A stretch of DNA of 7,843 nucleotides from Bacteroidota bacterium (GCA_018267795.1 JAFDXS010000094.1:1-7843), one strand, 5' to 3'; counted from the stretch's first letter, positions 1-7,327 are shown. Notes: generated by a model not told the origin, from the letters alone. Numbers and translations are program-made.

Positions 1-113
1 TAGGGGCGGTAGCGCAGGCCTGGAGTGTGGCTGAGCTGTTGCGCACAAAAAACATTATAGCTGAATATAAAAATCGCGTACCGGTACACATCGAAGAAAA
101 TAACAGGATATGA
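1..113 (+). CDS. glycogen debranching enzyme, C-terminal end (5' partial)
   Basis: The reading frame beginning at base 3 is open from the window edge and ends with TGA at 111-113, giving 36 residues. They begin GAVAQAWSVAELLR, which resembles the conserved C-terminal end of amylo-alpha-1,6-glucosidase (glycogen debranching) enzymes of the (alpha/alpha)6-barrel type, where a P/G-x-x-AQAWS-x-AE-x-LR segment closes the catalytic domain. Such enzymes hydrolyse alpha-1,6 branch points of glycogen in the cytoplasm. The stop codon overlaps the start of the next gene (ATGA, 110-113), so the two are translationally coupled. In Bacteroidota this enzyme often sits beside a GT4 glycogen synthase-like gene, which is the case here. 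The call rests on a short tail plus context; the catalytic residues are outside the window. Confidence 0.72.
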   Translation, partial: GAVAQAWSVAELLRTKNIIAEYKNRVPVHIEENNRI

Positions 114-1393
114 GAGTCTTAATGTTCGGGTGGGAGTTCCCTCCACATATATCCGGGGGGCTGGGCACTGCCTGTTATGGCCTTACCAGGGGATTACTGC
201 AAAATATGGTAGACCTGATATTTGTCGTTCCCAAAGCTTTTGGCGATGAAGATACCAGCCGTTTTAAGCTTATAAGCGCAGCCAATACTATCGTTAAAAA
301 TGAATCAACATACACTGATATACTCAGCGAGCAATTTGTTTCCTATGGCATCAACTCATTAGTTGTTCCATATCATACAGCAGACGAATTTCAACGATAC
401 ACTGAAGAGTACCAAAGTAGCTCCACCACCAGGGAAGATGTTTTTGCCCCGGCGAAGTATAGCTTTACCGGTCAGTACGGTCGCAATCTTATGAGCGAAG
501 TATGGGACTATGCAAAAGTAGCAGCTGAAATAGCCATCAATAATCAATTCGATATCATCCACACCCACGATTGGTTAGCATTTCCTGCCGGTATTATTGC
601 CAAAGCTCTGACTGGCAAACCCCTTATTGCGCACATTCACGCCACAGAATACGATCGTTCAGGTGAAAATATAAACGAGGAGGTCTTTGAAATCGAAAAG
701 ATGGGCCTTGACGCAGCAGACAAAATAATAGCAGTAAGTGAATACACCAAGGCGATCCTGGTGAACAAATACAAGGTGCCCTGGGATAAAGTGGTAGTAA
801 TATACAATGCCATAGAAGAGCTACCCGAAATAATAGAACGCAAGCCACCCGAAAAAGTAATGAAAGAAAAGATCATTACTTACTTGGGTCGTGTCACTTA
901 TCAGAAAGGCCCCGAATATTTCGTTGAGGCGGCAAGTAAAATACTAAGTCACAATGATAATTACAGGTTTGTAATGGCAGGTAGCGGAGACATGCTCAAT
1001 AGAATGATAAAAAAGGTAGCTGAGCTACGCATATCATCTCATTTTCATTTCACAGGTTTCCTAAAGGGAAGCGACGTAAATAAAATGCTGTCAATGTCTG
1101 ACGTTTATGTCATGCCTTCCGTATCAGAGCCCTTTGGTATATCGCCACTGGAGGCCCTTCGGGCAGATGTCCCCGTGGTCATATCAAAACAGTCTGGTGT
1201 AAGAGAAGTGCTGGGCAATACCATAGCCCTCGATTTTTGGGATACTGATGCTATGGCCAATGCTATACATGCCCTGGCTCAATATAAAGGTCTCTCAAAA
1301 ATGTTCTTGCGAAATGGAAAGATCCAATTGAAAAAACTGAAATGGGAAAACCAGGCACAAAAGGTAAAGGATTTATACGAATCACTAGTCTGA
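110..1393 (+). CDS. GT4/GT5-like glycosyltransferase, probable glycogen synthase
   Basis: A 427-residue GT-B fold glycosyltransferase without signal peptide or membrane segment. The N-terminal half opens with a nucleotide-sugar loop, GWEFPPHISGGLG at residues 7-19, resembling the K-x-G-G-L loop of glycogen synthases, and has HTHDW at 151-155. The C-terminal half has LGRVTYQKGP at 259-268 (donor phosphate residues R261 and K266) and the E-x7-E motif of retaining GT4 enzymes, from E340 to E348 (EPFGISPLE). Expected role: transfer of glucose from a nucleotide sugar to an alpha-1,4-glucan in the cytoplasm. The ATG overlaps the stop of the debranching enzyme, supporting this start and a shared role in glycogen turnover. 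A GH57 alpha-amylase often follows in related clusters, but here a terminator comes 33 bases after the stop. The exact donor (UDP- or ADP-glucose) cannot be read from sequence alone. Confidence 0.88.
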   Translation: MRVLMFGWEFPPHISGGLGTACYGLTRGLLQNMVDLIFVVPKAFGDEDTSRFKLISAANTIVKNESTYTDILSEQFVSYGINSLVVPYHTADEFQRYTEEYQSSSTTREDVFAPAKYSFTGQYGRNLMSEVWDYAKVAAEIAINNQFDIIHTHDWLAFPAGIIAKALTGKPLIAHIHATEYDRSGENINEEVFEIEKMGLDAADKIIAVSEYTKAILVNKYKVPWDKVVVIYNAIEELPEIIERKPPEKVMKEKIITYLGRVTYQKGPEYFVEAASKILSHNDNYRFVMAGSGDMLNRMIKKVAELRISSHFHFTGFLKGSDVNKMLSMSDVYVMPSVSEPFGISPLEALRADVPVVISKQSGVREVLGNTIALDFWDTDAMANAIHALAQYKGLSKMFLRNGKIQLKKLKWENQAQKVKDLYESLV

Positions 1394-1426
1394 TTATTCT
1401 TCGAACTTACTGTTTTACATAAAAGA

Positions 1427-1451
1427 AAAAACCGCCTTTGAAGCGGTTTTT
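1427..1451. terminator. bidirectional intrinsic terminator between convergent genes
   Basis: A perfect 9-bp inverted repeat, AAAAACCGC (1427-1435) and GCGGTTTTT (1443-1451), surrounds a 7-base loop. Read on either strand, the GC core CCGC/GCGG is followed by a T-run, so one hairpin can stop both the glycogen operon (stop codon at 1391-1393) and the convergent BON gene (stop at 1479-1481). Confidence 0.85.
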
Positions 1452-1478
1452 GTAAAAATAGCAATAGAGCATTGTCTT

Positions 1479-2132
1479 TTACGTTGTGATTAATAGATCG
1501 TCTTCTATTTCTGTTACGCCTGGCGATGACCATGCGGCGCGTTCTATTTCACTCCTTTCAGCCCATGATCTTGCTTTGCCCTTTATTATTACTTTGTTAC
1601 CCACAGTTCTTATGTCTATGTTGTTTGCTTCAATATCGGCACTGCGTTGTAGTGCCCGTCTTATATTCTTTTCTATCACCGATACATCAGCTTTTGGCGC
1701 AAGCATTACCAGGTTACTTATCCCCTTTACGCCGGTTATATCGCGCACGGCATTGGCCGCTGCATCTTTTTGATATTGCCAGTCTGCTTCGCCCTCTAGT
1801 ATTAGCCAGCCGTTTTCTACTTTTATTTTTATTCTGTCATTTGGTACATTGCTATTCCATTTCAGCGCATCCAGTGCTGCTTCTGCTATCTCAGTGTCAT
1901 TTCGTTCATCATCCAAGCCCAGTCGCACTTCTATGTCTTCGGCTATTGCACTCACGCCCTTCACTCGTTTAGCAGCACTTTCCGCAGCTATCTTTTTCGA
2001 GTAGCTGTTCACATACCCGCTCAGGGTTACAATGCCTTTTTTTACTGATACACCAATTTCAGAAGCATTAAGTATAGGATCCCATTTAAGTTCATCCATT
2101 ACATCTTGTTGCAATTGTTGATCGTTTTTCAT
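1479..2132 (-). CDS. triple BON-domain protein
   Basis: A 217-residue protein made almost wholly of three BON domains, at roughly 5-71, 79-146 and 149-216. Each shows the family pattern: an alpha segment, a beta strand with a V/I-x-G-x-V/L-x-L-x-G core (for example GIVTLSGYV near 33-41, NGWLILEGEA near 107-116, GNKVIIKGKA near 178-187), then an A-rich helix and a G-V turn. BON domains occur in OsmY-like stress proteins and are thought to bind membranes or cell-envelope ligands. Unlike OsmY this protein has no signal peptide, so a cytoplasmic place is more likely. No Shine-Dalgarno is seen; the bases before ATG are A/T-rich, as is usual in Bacteroidota. It is transcribed alone, from the operator-controlled promoter at 2164-2206 to the terminator at 1427-1451. 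A stress role is inferred from family and promoter. Confidence 0.9.
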   Translation of the reverse strand: MKNDQQLQQDVMDELKWDPILNASEIGVSVKKGIVTLSGYVNSYSKKIAAESAAKRVKGVSAIAEDIEVRLGLDDERNDTEIAEAALDALKWNSNVPNDRIKIKVENGWLILEGEADWQYQKDAAANAVRDITGVKGISNLVMLAPKADVSVIEKNIRRALQRSADIEANNIDIRTVGNKVIIKGKARSWAERSEIERAAWSSPGVTEIEDDLLITT

Positions 2133-2163
2133 ATTTCAATGTATTTAAGATTTGAGATAATCG

Positions 2164-2206
2164 TAAATGTAGATCACCACAAACCTTTTTGCCATGACTA
2201 AGATCA
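2164..2206 (-). promoter_or_regulatory. FNR-like operator plus -7 box, promoter of the BON gene
   Basis: On the minus strand TTGATCTTAGTCAT contains the operator TGAT-CTTA-GTCA (2195-2206). After exactly 23 bases comes TACATTTA (2164-2171), matching the Bacteroidota -7 box TAnnTTTG at all but the last base. Centre to centre the distance is 33 bases, placing the operator near -40, the class II position of CRP/FNR activators. No good -33 TTTG element is present, which fits activator dependence. The box ends about 31 bases before the ATG at 2132. The same layout recurs at 7328-7370, 7474-7516 and 7709-7751. Confidence 0.68.
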
Positions 2207-2237
2207 ATATGCTCTATGATTATGAGATAAAAGCCTC

Positions 2238-2269
2238 CTGATATTATGCAAGGCCATAAGTAATATCAG
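2238..2269 (-). terminator. stem-loop downstream of the baeRF operon, possible terminator
   Basis: Perfect 9-bp arms, CTGATATTA (2238-2246) and TAATATCAG (2261-2269), enclose a 14-base loop. On the minus strand, 20 bases after the last operon gene ends, the stem is followed by GGAGGCTTTTATC, a short, late T-run. The stem is A/T-rich and the U-tract weak, so it may be an RNA 3'-end stabiliser or a poor terminator. It separates the operon from the BON promoter. Confidence 0.38.
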
Positions 2270-2289
2270 TCATTTACCTGGGTAGGCAT

Positions 2290-2799
2290 TTAGCTGCTAA
2301 TGTCTTTAAAGTGAATATGCAATTGGTGCAGGCATTTATAAAAGTCTGTTTCTGCCTTTACTTTTCGGTAGTCATATATAAGCACATCTAGCCCCGTCCA
2401 TATCGTAAACCAGCTAGCCGGCTCCAGGATAACCTTTAATAAAGAATTGAGGTAGGTAGCTTTATATACAATAAAGGCGTCAGCAGCCATTAGCAGCATG
2501 CCCGATATTAGCAGCTTCAAGCCCTGCAGCCAGGTACGTTTCCTTTTTTCATTAGATATCTGCAGCCTGTCCCGCAATTGTTCTTTTATGCTGGAGAGTA
2601 TTGCCTTTTCTATCTCTGCATTTCGCAGTTGTGCAGGTAGCAGCAGTAGCAGCCGGTCCGGGTTATCCGCTCTGTATTTCAATGACATTCTAAGCTCGTC
2701 AATAAAGTCTTCTGAGATCCTCCGTTTCAAATAATGCCTTGAATCAAAGTCTGAATATATGTCGTCATACGAGTCAAGCCACAAACTTAGTTCCGCCAT
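2290..2799 (-). CDS. conserved hypothetical protein with two C-terminal membrane helices
   Basis: A 169-residue protein whose function I do not recognise. The N-terminal part is soluble and acidic, with SYDDIYSDFDSRHYLKRR at residues 10-27 followed by SEDF; a similar SDFD-x-R-x-Y-x-x-R-x-x-S-x-DF pattern occurs, from memory, in a widespread unnamed bacterial and archaeal family. A leucine stretch, RLLLLLP, is at 49-55, then a charged helix at about 60-88 with a basic patch (EKRKR, 84-88). Two hydrophobic segments follow at about 92-111 and 119-142, so the protein is probably an inner-membrane hairpin with both ends in the cytoplasm. Its ATG lies 10 bases after the stop codon of the baeRF gene, so the two are cotranscribed and probably work together at the membrane. 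No catalytic motif is seen. Confidence 0.8.
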   Translation of the reverse strand: MAELSLWLDSYDDIYSDFDSRHYLKRRISEDFIDELRMSLKYRADNPDRLLLLLPAQLRNAEIEKAILSSIKEQLRDRLQISNEKRKRTWLQGLKLLISGMLLMAADAFIVYKATYLNSLLKVILEPASWFTIWTGLDVLIYDYRKVKAETDFYKCLHQLHIHFKDISS

Positions 2800-2809
2800 A
2801 TAAAATCAA

Positions 2810-3901
2810 TTAATAATACCGTACCAGTACTATATGCAGGTATTCCTTCAGCAGTCCCTCATCTACAAATCGCACTTCGCCCCCTGCCTGTATCACCTGT
2901 TCTATTATGTCGTCCACCGCATCTTTCATGTTCAGTATTGAGGTCCCTGCGCTATCATGTTTTTGTATGTATTTTTCGTCTCCTGTATAGTCGGCAGGGT
3001 ACATGTAGTTCTTTTCCACTATCAGCAGGCTGCAGTTTTTTTCTTTAGCAGCAGTCCATATAGCTTTCACGCCAGCCTCTAGCTTTTTATTTTTTATAGC
3101 CTGGTCTATTTCCTCGAGCATTTGTTGGTTTTTTTCAGTTTTCCAGGCTTTTATATAGGGGTCTAATAAATGTTGTATTTCCGTAGCGCTTGCTTCTTCA
3201 TAGTTGCCATGTATCATAGCGGCTATGCTATTGGTATTGGCTGTTATACTTGCAAAATGCCCAAGCATCCTTTCCGCACCCAGCACAAAAACGGGAAGGT
3301 TATTAGTACGTAGTATTCCCGAAAGGGCGTTGTCAATATGCTTCAAATATTTGTTTTGCAATATCTCCTTATCCTTCGACTGGTCTGTAAAGTTAGCCAC
3401 CTGTTCGGGCAGGTCCCGGTCATAGGCTGCTATGTTTTCAGGTATTTCCAGTTTTAGTTTAGCAGTATTGCCATTGTCCAGTATATACGCTTCTGTATGC
3501 TTGCCTGTTATTAGTAGAACAATAAATTTTATTGCTTCCTGTTTTGCATATATCAGGTCGCGTATCTCGAAGCTTTGGTCTATAATTATTTTATCTTCTA
3601 TAGGTATAGGCAGGTAAAATATTTTTGCAAGCATGGGAGATACATATATGGCTATACTTTTAAAGCCCTTGTTATAATCTATTGTGTCTATTGTACCATC
3701 CAGCTTTTCCATTATACTCGCGCATTCCTCGGCAGGGTACTGCTCCTGTAGTTGTCTTTTTACATTGTCTGCTGTTATTTTCAGCTTATGCCGCATTTCT
3801 TTTTCCATTGCTATCTCTGCTGTTGCAGATAGTATTATTGATATTGAGGGCCTGTATTTTACAGCGTCTATTATCTCAAGTTCTTCCGGTGTGAAATTCA
3901 T
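2810..3901 (-). CDS. baeRF-family protein (bacterial archaeo-eukaryotic release factor-like), probably family 3
   Basis: A 363-residue soluble protein with the plan of bacterial relatives of archaeal/eukaryotic release factor aRF1/eRF1. It begins with a helical segment and YRPSISIILSA (residues 16-26), a start typical of the group. YNKGFKSIAIYVSP (76-89) and FYLPIPIEDK (95-104) follow, then a central RNase H-like part with VFVLGAERMLGHF (204-216) and HGNYEEAS (231-238), and a C-terminal eL30e-like part with GVKAIW, LLIVEKNY (292-299) and AGGEVRFVDEGLL (339-351). The peptide-releasing GGQ loop of true release factors is absent, as in the bacterial families. Proposed roles concern ribosome or RNA handling under stress, but function is not established. 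It is the second gene of an operon, 30 bases after the 52-residue membrane ORF and 10 before the two-helix membrane protein. Confidence 0.78.
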   Translation of the reverse strand: MNFTPEELEIIDAVKYRPSISIILSATAEIAMEKEMRHKLKITADNVKRQLQEQYPAEECASIMEKLDGTIDTIDYNKGFKSIAIYVSPMLAKIFYLPIPIEDKIIIDQSFEIRDLIYAKQEAIKFIVLLITGKHTEAYILDNGNTAKLKLEIPENIAAYDRDLPEQVANFTDQSKDKEILQNKYLKHIDNALSGILRTNNLPVFVLGAERMLGHFASITANTNSIAAMIHGNYEEASATEIQHLLDPYIKAWKTEKNQQMLEEIDQAIKNKKLEAGVKAIWTAAKEKNCSLLIVEKNYMYPADYTGDEKYIQKHDSAGTSILNMKDAVDDIIEQVIQAGGEVRFVDEGLLKEYLHIVLVRYY

Positions 3902-3931
3902 GACATTACTATTTAGTTATGAATAATATTT

Positions 3932-4090
3932 TTAAAGAGAAAGATTTTTTTGTTGAATAAACAAATCATGCATTGCCATTAAAGCCCAGATCATAAATTG
4001 TTTCACGTAATAAAAACCGAGGAAGGCTGCAAGAATTGTTAGCAGCCATTCTGCTGCTAAGCAAATTTTTTGTTGTGTAGCAGTGTTCAC
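3932..4090 (-). CDS. putative 52-residue membrane microprotein (GTG start)
   Basis: A reading frame from GTG (4088-4090) to TAA (3932-3934) encodes 52 residues beginning MNTATQQKICLAAEWLL. Residues 11-29 form a hydrophobic helix (LAAEWLLTILAAFLGFYYV). An aromatic, amphipathic stretch with FMIWALMAMHDLF follows, then a short polar tail ending QQKNLSL. An in-frame stop lies one codon before the GTG, so this is the longest possible start; internal Met codons begin at residue 33. The stop is 30 bases before the baeRF start, and a promoter-like box and an FNR-type operator lie just upstream, so it looks like the first gene of that operon. No family is recognised. The membrane-like composition and position argue for a real gene; its small size and GTG start leave doubt. 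Confidence 0.55.
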   Translation of the reverse strand: MNTATQQKICLAAEWLLTILAAFLGFYYVKQFMIWALMAMHDLFIQQKNLSL

Positions 4091-4106
4091 AGTTTATAAT
4101 TTTATT

Positions 4107-4171
4107 CAAATGAACGGATTATTAATCGCCATTCTTCTGAATTAAATCATATCTGTCGCTGATTTACATCA
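4107..4171 (-). promoter_or_regulatory. FNR-like operator and weak -7 box upstream of the microprotein-baeRF operon
   Basis: On the minus strand TGAT-GTAA-ATCA (4160-4171) matches the classical FNR half-sites and lies one base past the kinase stop codon. At the 23-base offset used by the other promoters there is no -7 box. TTCATTTG (4107-4114), one mismatch from TAnnTTTG, lies 55 bases from the operator centre, 22 bases (about two helical turns) farther. That would put the operator near -62, a class I position. The box ends 16 bases before the GTG start. The operator sequence is clear; its link to this box is inference. Confidence 0.42.
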
Positions 4172-4172
4172 T

Positions 4173-6056
4173 CTATATAGCTGAGATGTTATAGTTTCTC
4201 CGGGCTACATTTTCTATGTTGCTCTCTTTAGGTATTGTTATTGAGAATGTTGTACCCTTATCGCTGCTCTCAAAGCTTATTTCGCCATTTAGCAGTTCCA
4301 CATAGCGTTGCACTATGTTTAGGCCCAATCCGGTACCTTTTATGCTGCCCACATTAGAGGCCCGGTAGTATTTTTTAAATAGTTGTTCCTGCTCTTCTTT
4401 TGGTATGCCAATGCCTTTATCTGCCACCGACAAGTATATGTGGTTTTCATGTACTTCTGCTTTCAGGGTTACTTCCTGGTCAGAGTATTTTATCGCATTG
4501 CTTAGCAGGTTATTAAGAATATTGTGCAGTATTTTTTTATCAGATTGCACTAGCGATTCTCCTCTCAGTATACAGATTATTTCTTGCCCGGCCTTTAGCA
4601 TTCCTTCCAGTTCTTCTTTTATTTCGTATATAAACTGATGCAGGTTAAATATGGAATAATCCACTTTTACTAGCCCTTGCTCCAGTTTTTCTACCGAAAG
4701 GAAATCACCTAGTATATCGGTCAGGTGTTTCACCGATCCCTTTATACGGTCCAGGTGCTTCTGTATGTTTTCTGGTTGATTTAAAGTCAAATAGGTAGAA
4801 ATCAGACCCGTAGAAGATAGTATGGTGCTTAGAGGTGTCCGAAACTCATGCGATGCTATTGATACAAAATGCGATTTCGTCATGTTCAGTTCCCGTTCTC
4901 TTTCCAGCGCCTCATTTAGCTCTTTGGTGCGTTCCTTTATCTTATTGTCAAGGTCCTGGTACACGTTTACTTTCTCATCTATATCTGCACAAGATCCTAT
5001 AAAGCCAAGAAAGGCATTATCAGGAGTATACAGTGGCTTCCCCACGGCAGATACCCATCTGTAGCCGCCGCCATGGTATTGCAGGCGAAATTCTGCTTTG
5101 AAATTTCTGCGTTGTTCAAAGGCTTCATTATAGAGTTTCAGCATTCGTTTCTGGTCCTCCGGATGGATGCGTTCAAGCCATCCCATTCCGGATTCCGGAT
5201 CTATGGTTCTGCCTGTAAACTCCAGCCATGTATTGTTTAGATAGCTGGTGCGCTTATTGGCATCCGTACTCCATATCATCACCGGCGCATTGTTAGATGC
5301 GTTGCGAAACCAGTTTTCACTTTCTTCTATTATTTTATGGGCTTTTATATTTTCTGTTATATCTTTTATCGATCCTATGTATCCTTTAGGGATGCCCTTC
5401 ACATTTATAGGTATCGCTTGTACGTGTATTTGTATTCTTGTATCATTTGTACTGTTGTGTACATCGCATATGTCGTTTATCGTATCCTGCTGTATCAGTA
5501 GTTTTTCTACGTCTTCCTGCTTCTTTTTGTCCTGTGAGAAAAGAATTTGAGTTAGCGTGTTGCTCAAAATTTCTGCAGATGATAAGCCGGTAAGTTCCTG
5601 TAGCTTTTCATTCACGTATTGAAATTTGCCTTTATGGTCCAGGTAAAACAGGCCGTTGGAATTGACTTCTGTATATAGCTTGAAGTGCTCAGATATTTCT
5701 TCAAATTCCGATATCGCCCTTTTTTCCTTTGTAATATCGGTAGCAAATATCGAAATGCCTTTTTGCAGGGGGAAGGCCCTCACTCTTAGCCATCTGTTAT
5801 CGTACCAGTGCATCTCAAATGACACAGGTACTTTTTGCTCCATTACAGTTTGGTATTTCAGGGCCACTGCTGTATTCTTCATCTCAGGGAACACTTCCCA
5901 CAGTGTTTTCCCTATTGCTTCTTCCCTTGTTTTGTTAAAGAATGGCAGCGCATTATTATTTATATAAAGGTACCGCCAGGCATCATCAAGTACTACCGCC
6001 GCATCTTCAATGCTTTGGAAGATATCTTCTGGTTTCAGGTAGTCACTCAAATTCAT
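4173..6056 (-). CDS. soluble PAS-PAS-PAS sensor histidine kinase
   Basis: A 627-residue kinase with no signal peptide or membrane segment, so it senses a cytoplasmic signal. Three PAS regions occupy about 8-112, 122-236 and 245-365; the third is of the PAS_3 type with a PAC tail (YRWVSAVGKPLY, GFIGSCADI). A coiled linker (about 366-393) leads to a HisKA domain with SIASHEFRTPLS, H403 being the phosphoacceptor. The HATPase domain has the N box NILNNLLSNAIKYS (512-525), the G1 box DKGIGIP (546-552) and the G2 box GTGLGLN (574-580), all intact. The family phosphorylates a partner response regulator. The only candidate here is the REC-CRP gene 119 bases upstream on the same strand, and the two may share a transcript. 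The signal bound by the PAS domains cannot be read from the sequence. Confidence 0.93.
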   Translation of the reverse strand: MNLSDYLKPEDIFQSIEDAAVVLDDAWRYLYINNNALPFFNKTREEAIGKTLWEVFPEMKNTAVALKYQTVMEQKVPVSFEMHWYDNRWLRVRAFPLQKGISIFATDITKEKRAISEFEEISEHFKLYTEVNSNGLFYLDHKGKFQYVNEKLQELTGLSSAEILSNTLTQILFSQDKKKQEDVEKLLIQQDTINDICDVHNSTNDTRIQIHVQAIPINVKGIPKGYIGSIKDITENIKAHKIIEESENWFRNASNNAPVMIWSTDANKRTSYLNNTWLEFTGRTIDPESGMGWLERIHPEDQKRMLKLYNEAFEQRRNFKAEFRLQYHGGGYRWVSAVGKPLYTPDNAFLGFIGSCADIDEKVNVYQDLDNKIKERTKELNEALERERELNMTKSHFVSIASHEFRTPLSTILSSTGLISTYLTLNQPENIQKHLDRIKGSVKHLTDILGDFLSVEKLEQGLVKVDYSIFNLHQFIYEIKEELEGMLKAGQEIICILRGESLVQSDKKILHNILNNLLSNAIKYSDQEVTLKAEVHENHIYLSVADKGIGIPKEEQEQLFKKYYRASNVGSIKGTGLGLNIVQRYVELLNGEISFESSDKGTTFSITIPKESNIENVARRNYNISAI

Positions 6057-6107
6057 AAAATCACATCATTTTTTTAAAATGACTAACACATAATGCCTTC
6101 TTTTGTA

Positions 6108-6115
6108 TAAAGATA
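6108..6115 (-). promoter_or_regulatory. possible -7 box in the regulator-kinase gap
   Basis: On the minus strand TATCTTTA fits TAnnTTT(G/A) and lies 51 bases before the kinase ATG. No TGAY-N4-GTCA operator is found at the 23-base offset and no clear -33 TTTG is at normal spacing. The kinase may have a minor promoter here or simply be read through from the regulator gene; no terminator is visible in the gap. Confidence 0.22.
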
Positions 6116-6175
6116 TGCATTTTAAAATATTAGTTGTTCAATCTATTCGAGTTTTATTTATACAAACATTAAACA

Positions 6176-7252
6176 CTACCTTAATAGATATTCCAGCCGG
6201 TCTTTATCTATTATAGTAATCAATCCGTTATGCATTTCTATTAGCTTTTCCTGCTTAAACTCGGTAAGGGTCCTTATCAGCGACTCTGTGGCTGTACCGG
6301 CAATGCTGGCCAGCTCCGTACGGCCCAGATTTATAGTGAATTTCTCATCCTTTTTCTTGTGGTATTTCTTTTCAAGACTTAGCAATGCTTCTGCTACTTT
6401 TTTTCTCAGCGTGTTATAGGCCAGTCCCAGTACCTGCTCTTCCTTTTCCATAAGGTTTTTTGCAAGCAGGTTCATTATTCTTTTCATTACTTCTGCATTG
6501 TCGCTTAGTACTTGTTCAAATTTTTTTCTGGGTACCATTGCCAGTTCACAGTCTTCTATTACTTCTGCTGTTTCTGTTTGATAACTGTTTTCCAGTATCG
6601 CGGCATAGCTTAAGAAATCACCCTCACCCAGCAGGCTTATCACAAGGTCTTTGCCATCTTCATGCCTTTTGAAAGTTTTTATTTTCCCCGATTTTATATA
6701 GTACAGAAAGCGTGGTGTGCTTTTCTCTTTATATATTATGTGTTTCTTTTTATACTCTATGGTTTCACTGCTTTTTATCAGCTCCAGCAGGGGGTCCTTA
6801 CCATCATTTGTTTTGTGCTTATCATTTATTTTCTCGGCTGCCACCTCGCTATGCTCATTATCTTCTTCTATTGACCTGTCCTGCCTGTTTTTTTTTAGGT
6901 TAGCATCTACCGCATTCAGCAGGTCACTGCCTTCAAATGGTTTAATGATATAGTCATCAGCGCCCAGTTTTATTGCCTGCCTGAAGTCAGCACTTTCGCT
7001 CTTAGATGTCAGGAAGATAAATGGTATATGTCTTATAGATGGGTGCTTGCGCAATATATGCAGTACACCAAAGCCATCTATGCCGGGCATAGTCACATCG
7101 CTTATTATCAGGTCAGGATGTTCCTTTTGGGCTATTGCTATGCCGTCAGTGCCGTTTGTGGCAATCATAATGTTGTGCTCTGCTAGTGTAAGGATTTCTG
7201 CCACGTTCAGGCGGATATCCTCATCATCCTCTATCAGAAGAATGTTAGCCAT
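6176..7252 (-). CDS. response regulator: REC domain fused to a CRP/FNR-type transcription factor
   Basis: A 358-residue fusion. The REC domain (about 3-120) has the acidic pair D9/D10, phosphoacceptor D52 (IISDVTMPG), T82 and K104 (KPF), all intact. A charged linker (about 121-155) joins it to a cNMP-binding-like beta barrel (about 160-245), a long dimerisation helix (about 246-295) and a winged helix-turn-helix (about 305-345). The recognition helix TATESLIRTLTEF carries E323 and R327, the E-x3-R pair by which FNR and CRP read TGA half-sites; the serine beside that arginine in FNR is Ile326 here. The barrel lacks the R-x-A cAMP signature, and the protein has one cysteine (C235), so neither cAMP binding nor an FNR-type Fe-S cluster is expected. 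Control is probably by phosphorylation from the adjacent PAS kinase. Its own promoter carries the operator it probably recognises. Confidence 0.92.
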   Translation of the reverse strand: MANILLIEDDEDIRLNVAEILTLAEHNIMIATNGTDGIAIAQKEHPDLIISDVTMPGIDGFGVLHILRKHPSIRHIPFIFLTSKSESADFRQAIKLGADDYIIKPFEGSDLLNAVDANLKKNRQDRSIEEDNEHSEVAAEKINDKHKTNDGKDPLLELIKSSETIEYKKKHIIYKEKSTPRFLYYIKSGKIKTFKRHEDGKDLVISLLGEGDFLSYAAILENSYQTETAEVIEDCELAMVPRKKFEQVLSDNAEVMKRIMNLLAKNLMEKEEQVLGLAYNTLRKKVAEALLSLEKKYHKKKDEKFTINLGRTELASIAGTATESLIRTLTEFKQEKLIEMHNGLITIIDKDRLEYLLR

Positions 7253-7327
7253 AGAAGTTATTTACGGTGAAAAAATGTGTGTGGTTATTATCTATATTTC
7301 AAATGCACTACTTCATAACCAGGAGCA

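Noticed and set aside
1486..1972. Long plus-strand reading frames opposite the BON gene.
   Set aside because: They are antisense shadows rich in Leu, Ser and Cys, with no family resemblance. The minus-strand frame has three clear BON domains.
2194..2241. Plus-strand frame of 15 codons in the BON upstream region.
   Set aside because: It overlaps the operator and a stem-loop, has no promoter of its own, and is too short to support.
4020..4070. Overlapping inverted repeats (GGCTGC/GCAGCC and TTAGCAG/CTGCTAA), with a T-run on the plus strand, looking like an attenuator or riboswitch.
   Set aside because: They lie inside the 52-residue reading frame on the minus strand, where repeated Ala and Leu codons explain them. 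The T-run faces the plus strand, on which no transcript is expected.
6120..6129. ATTTTAAAAT palindrome between regulator and kinase genes as a terminator.
   Set aside because: It has no GC core and no T-run after the stem, so it would not stop transcription.
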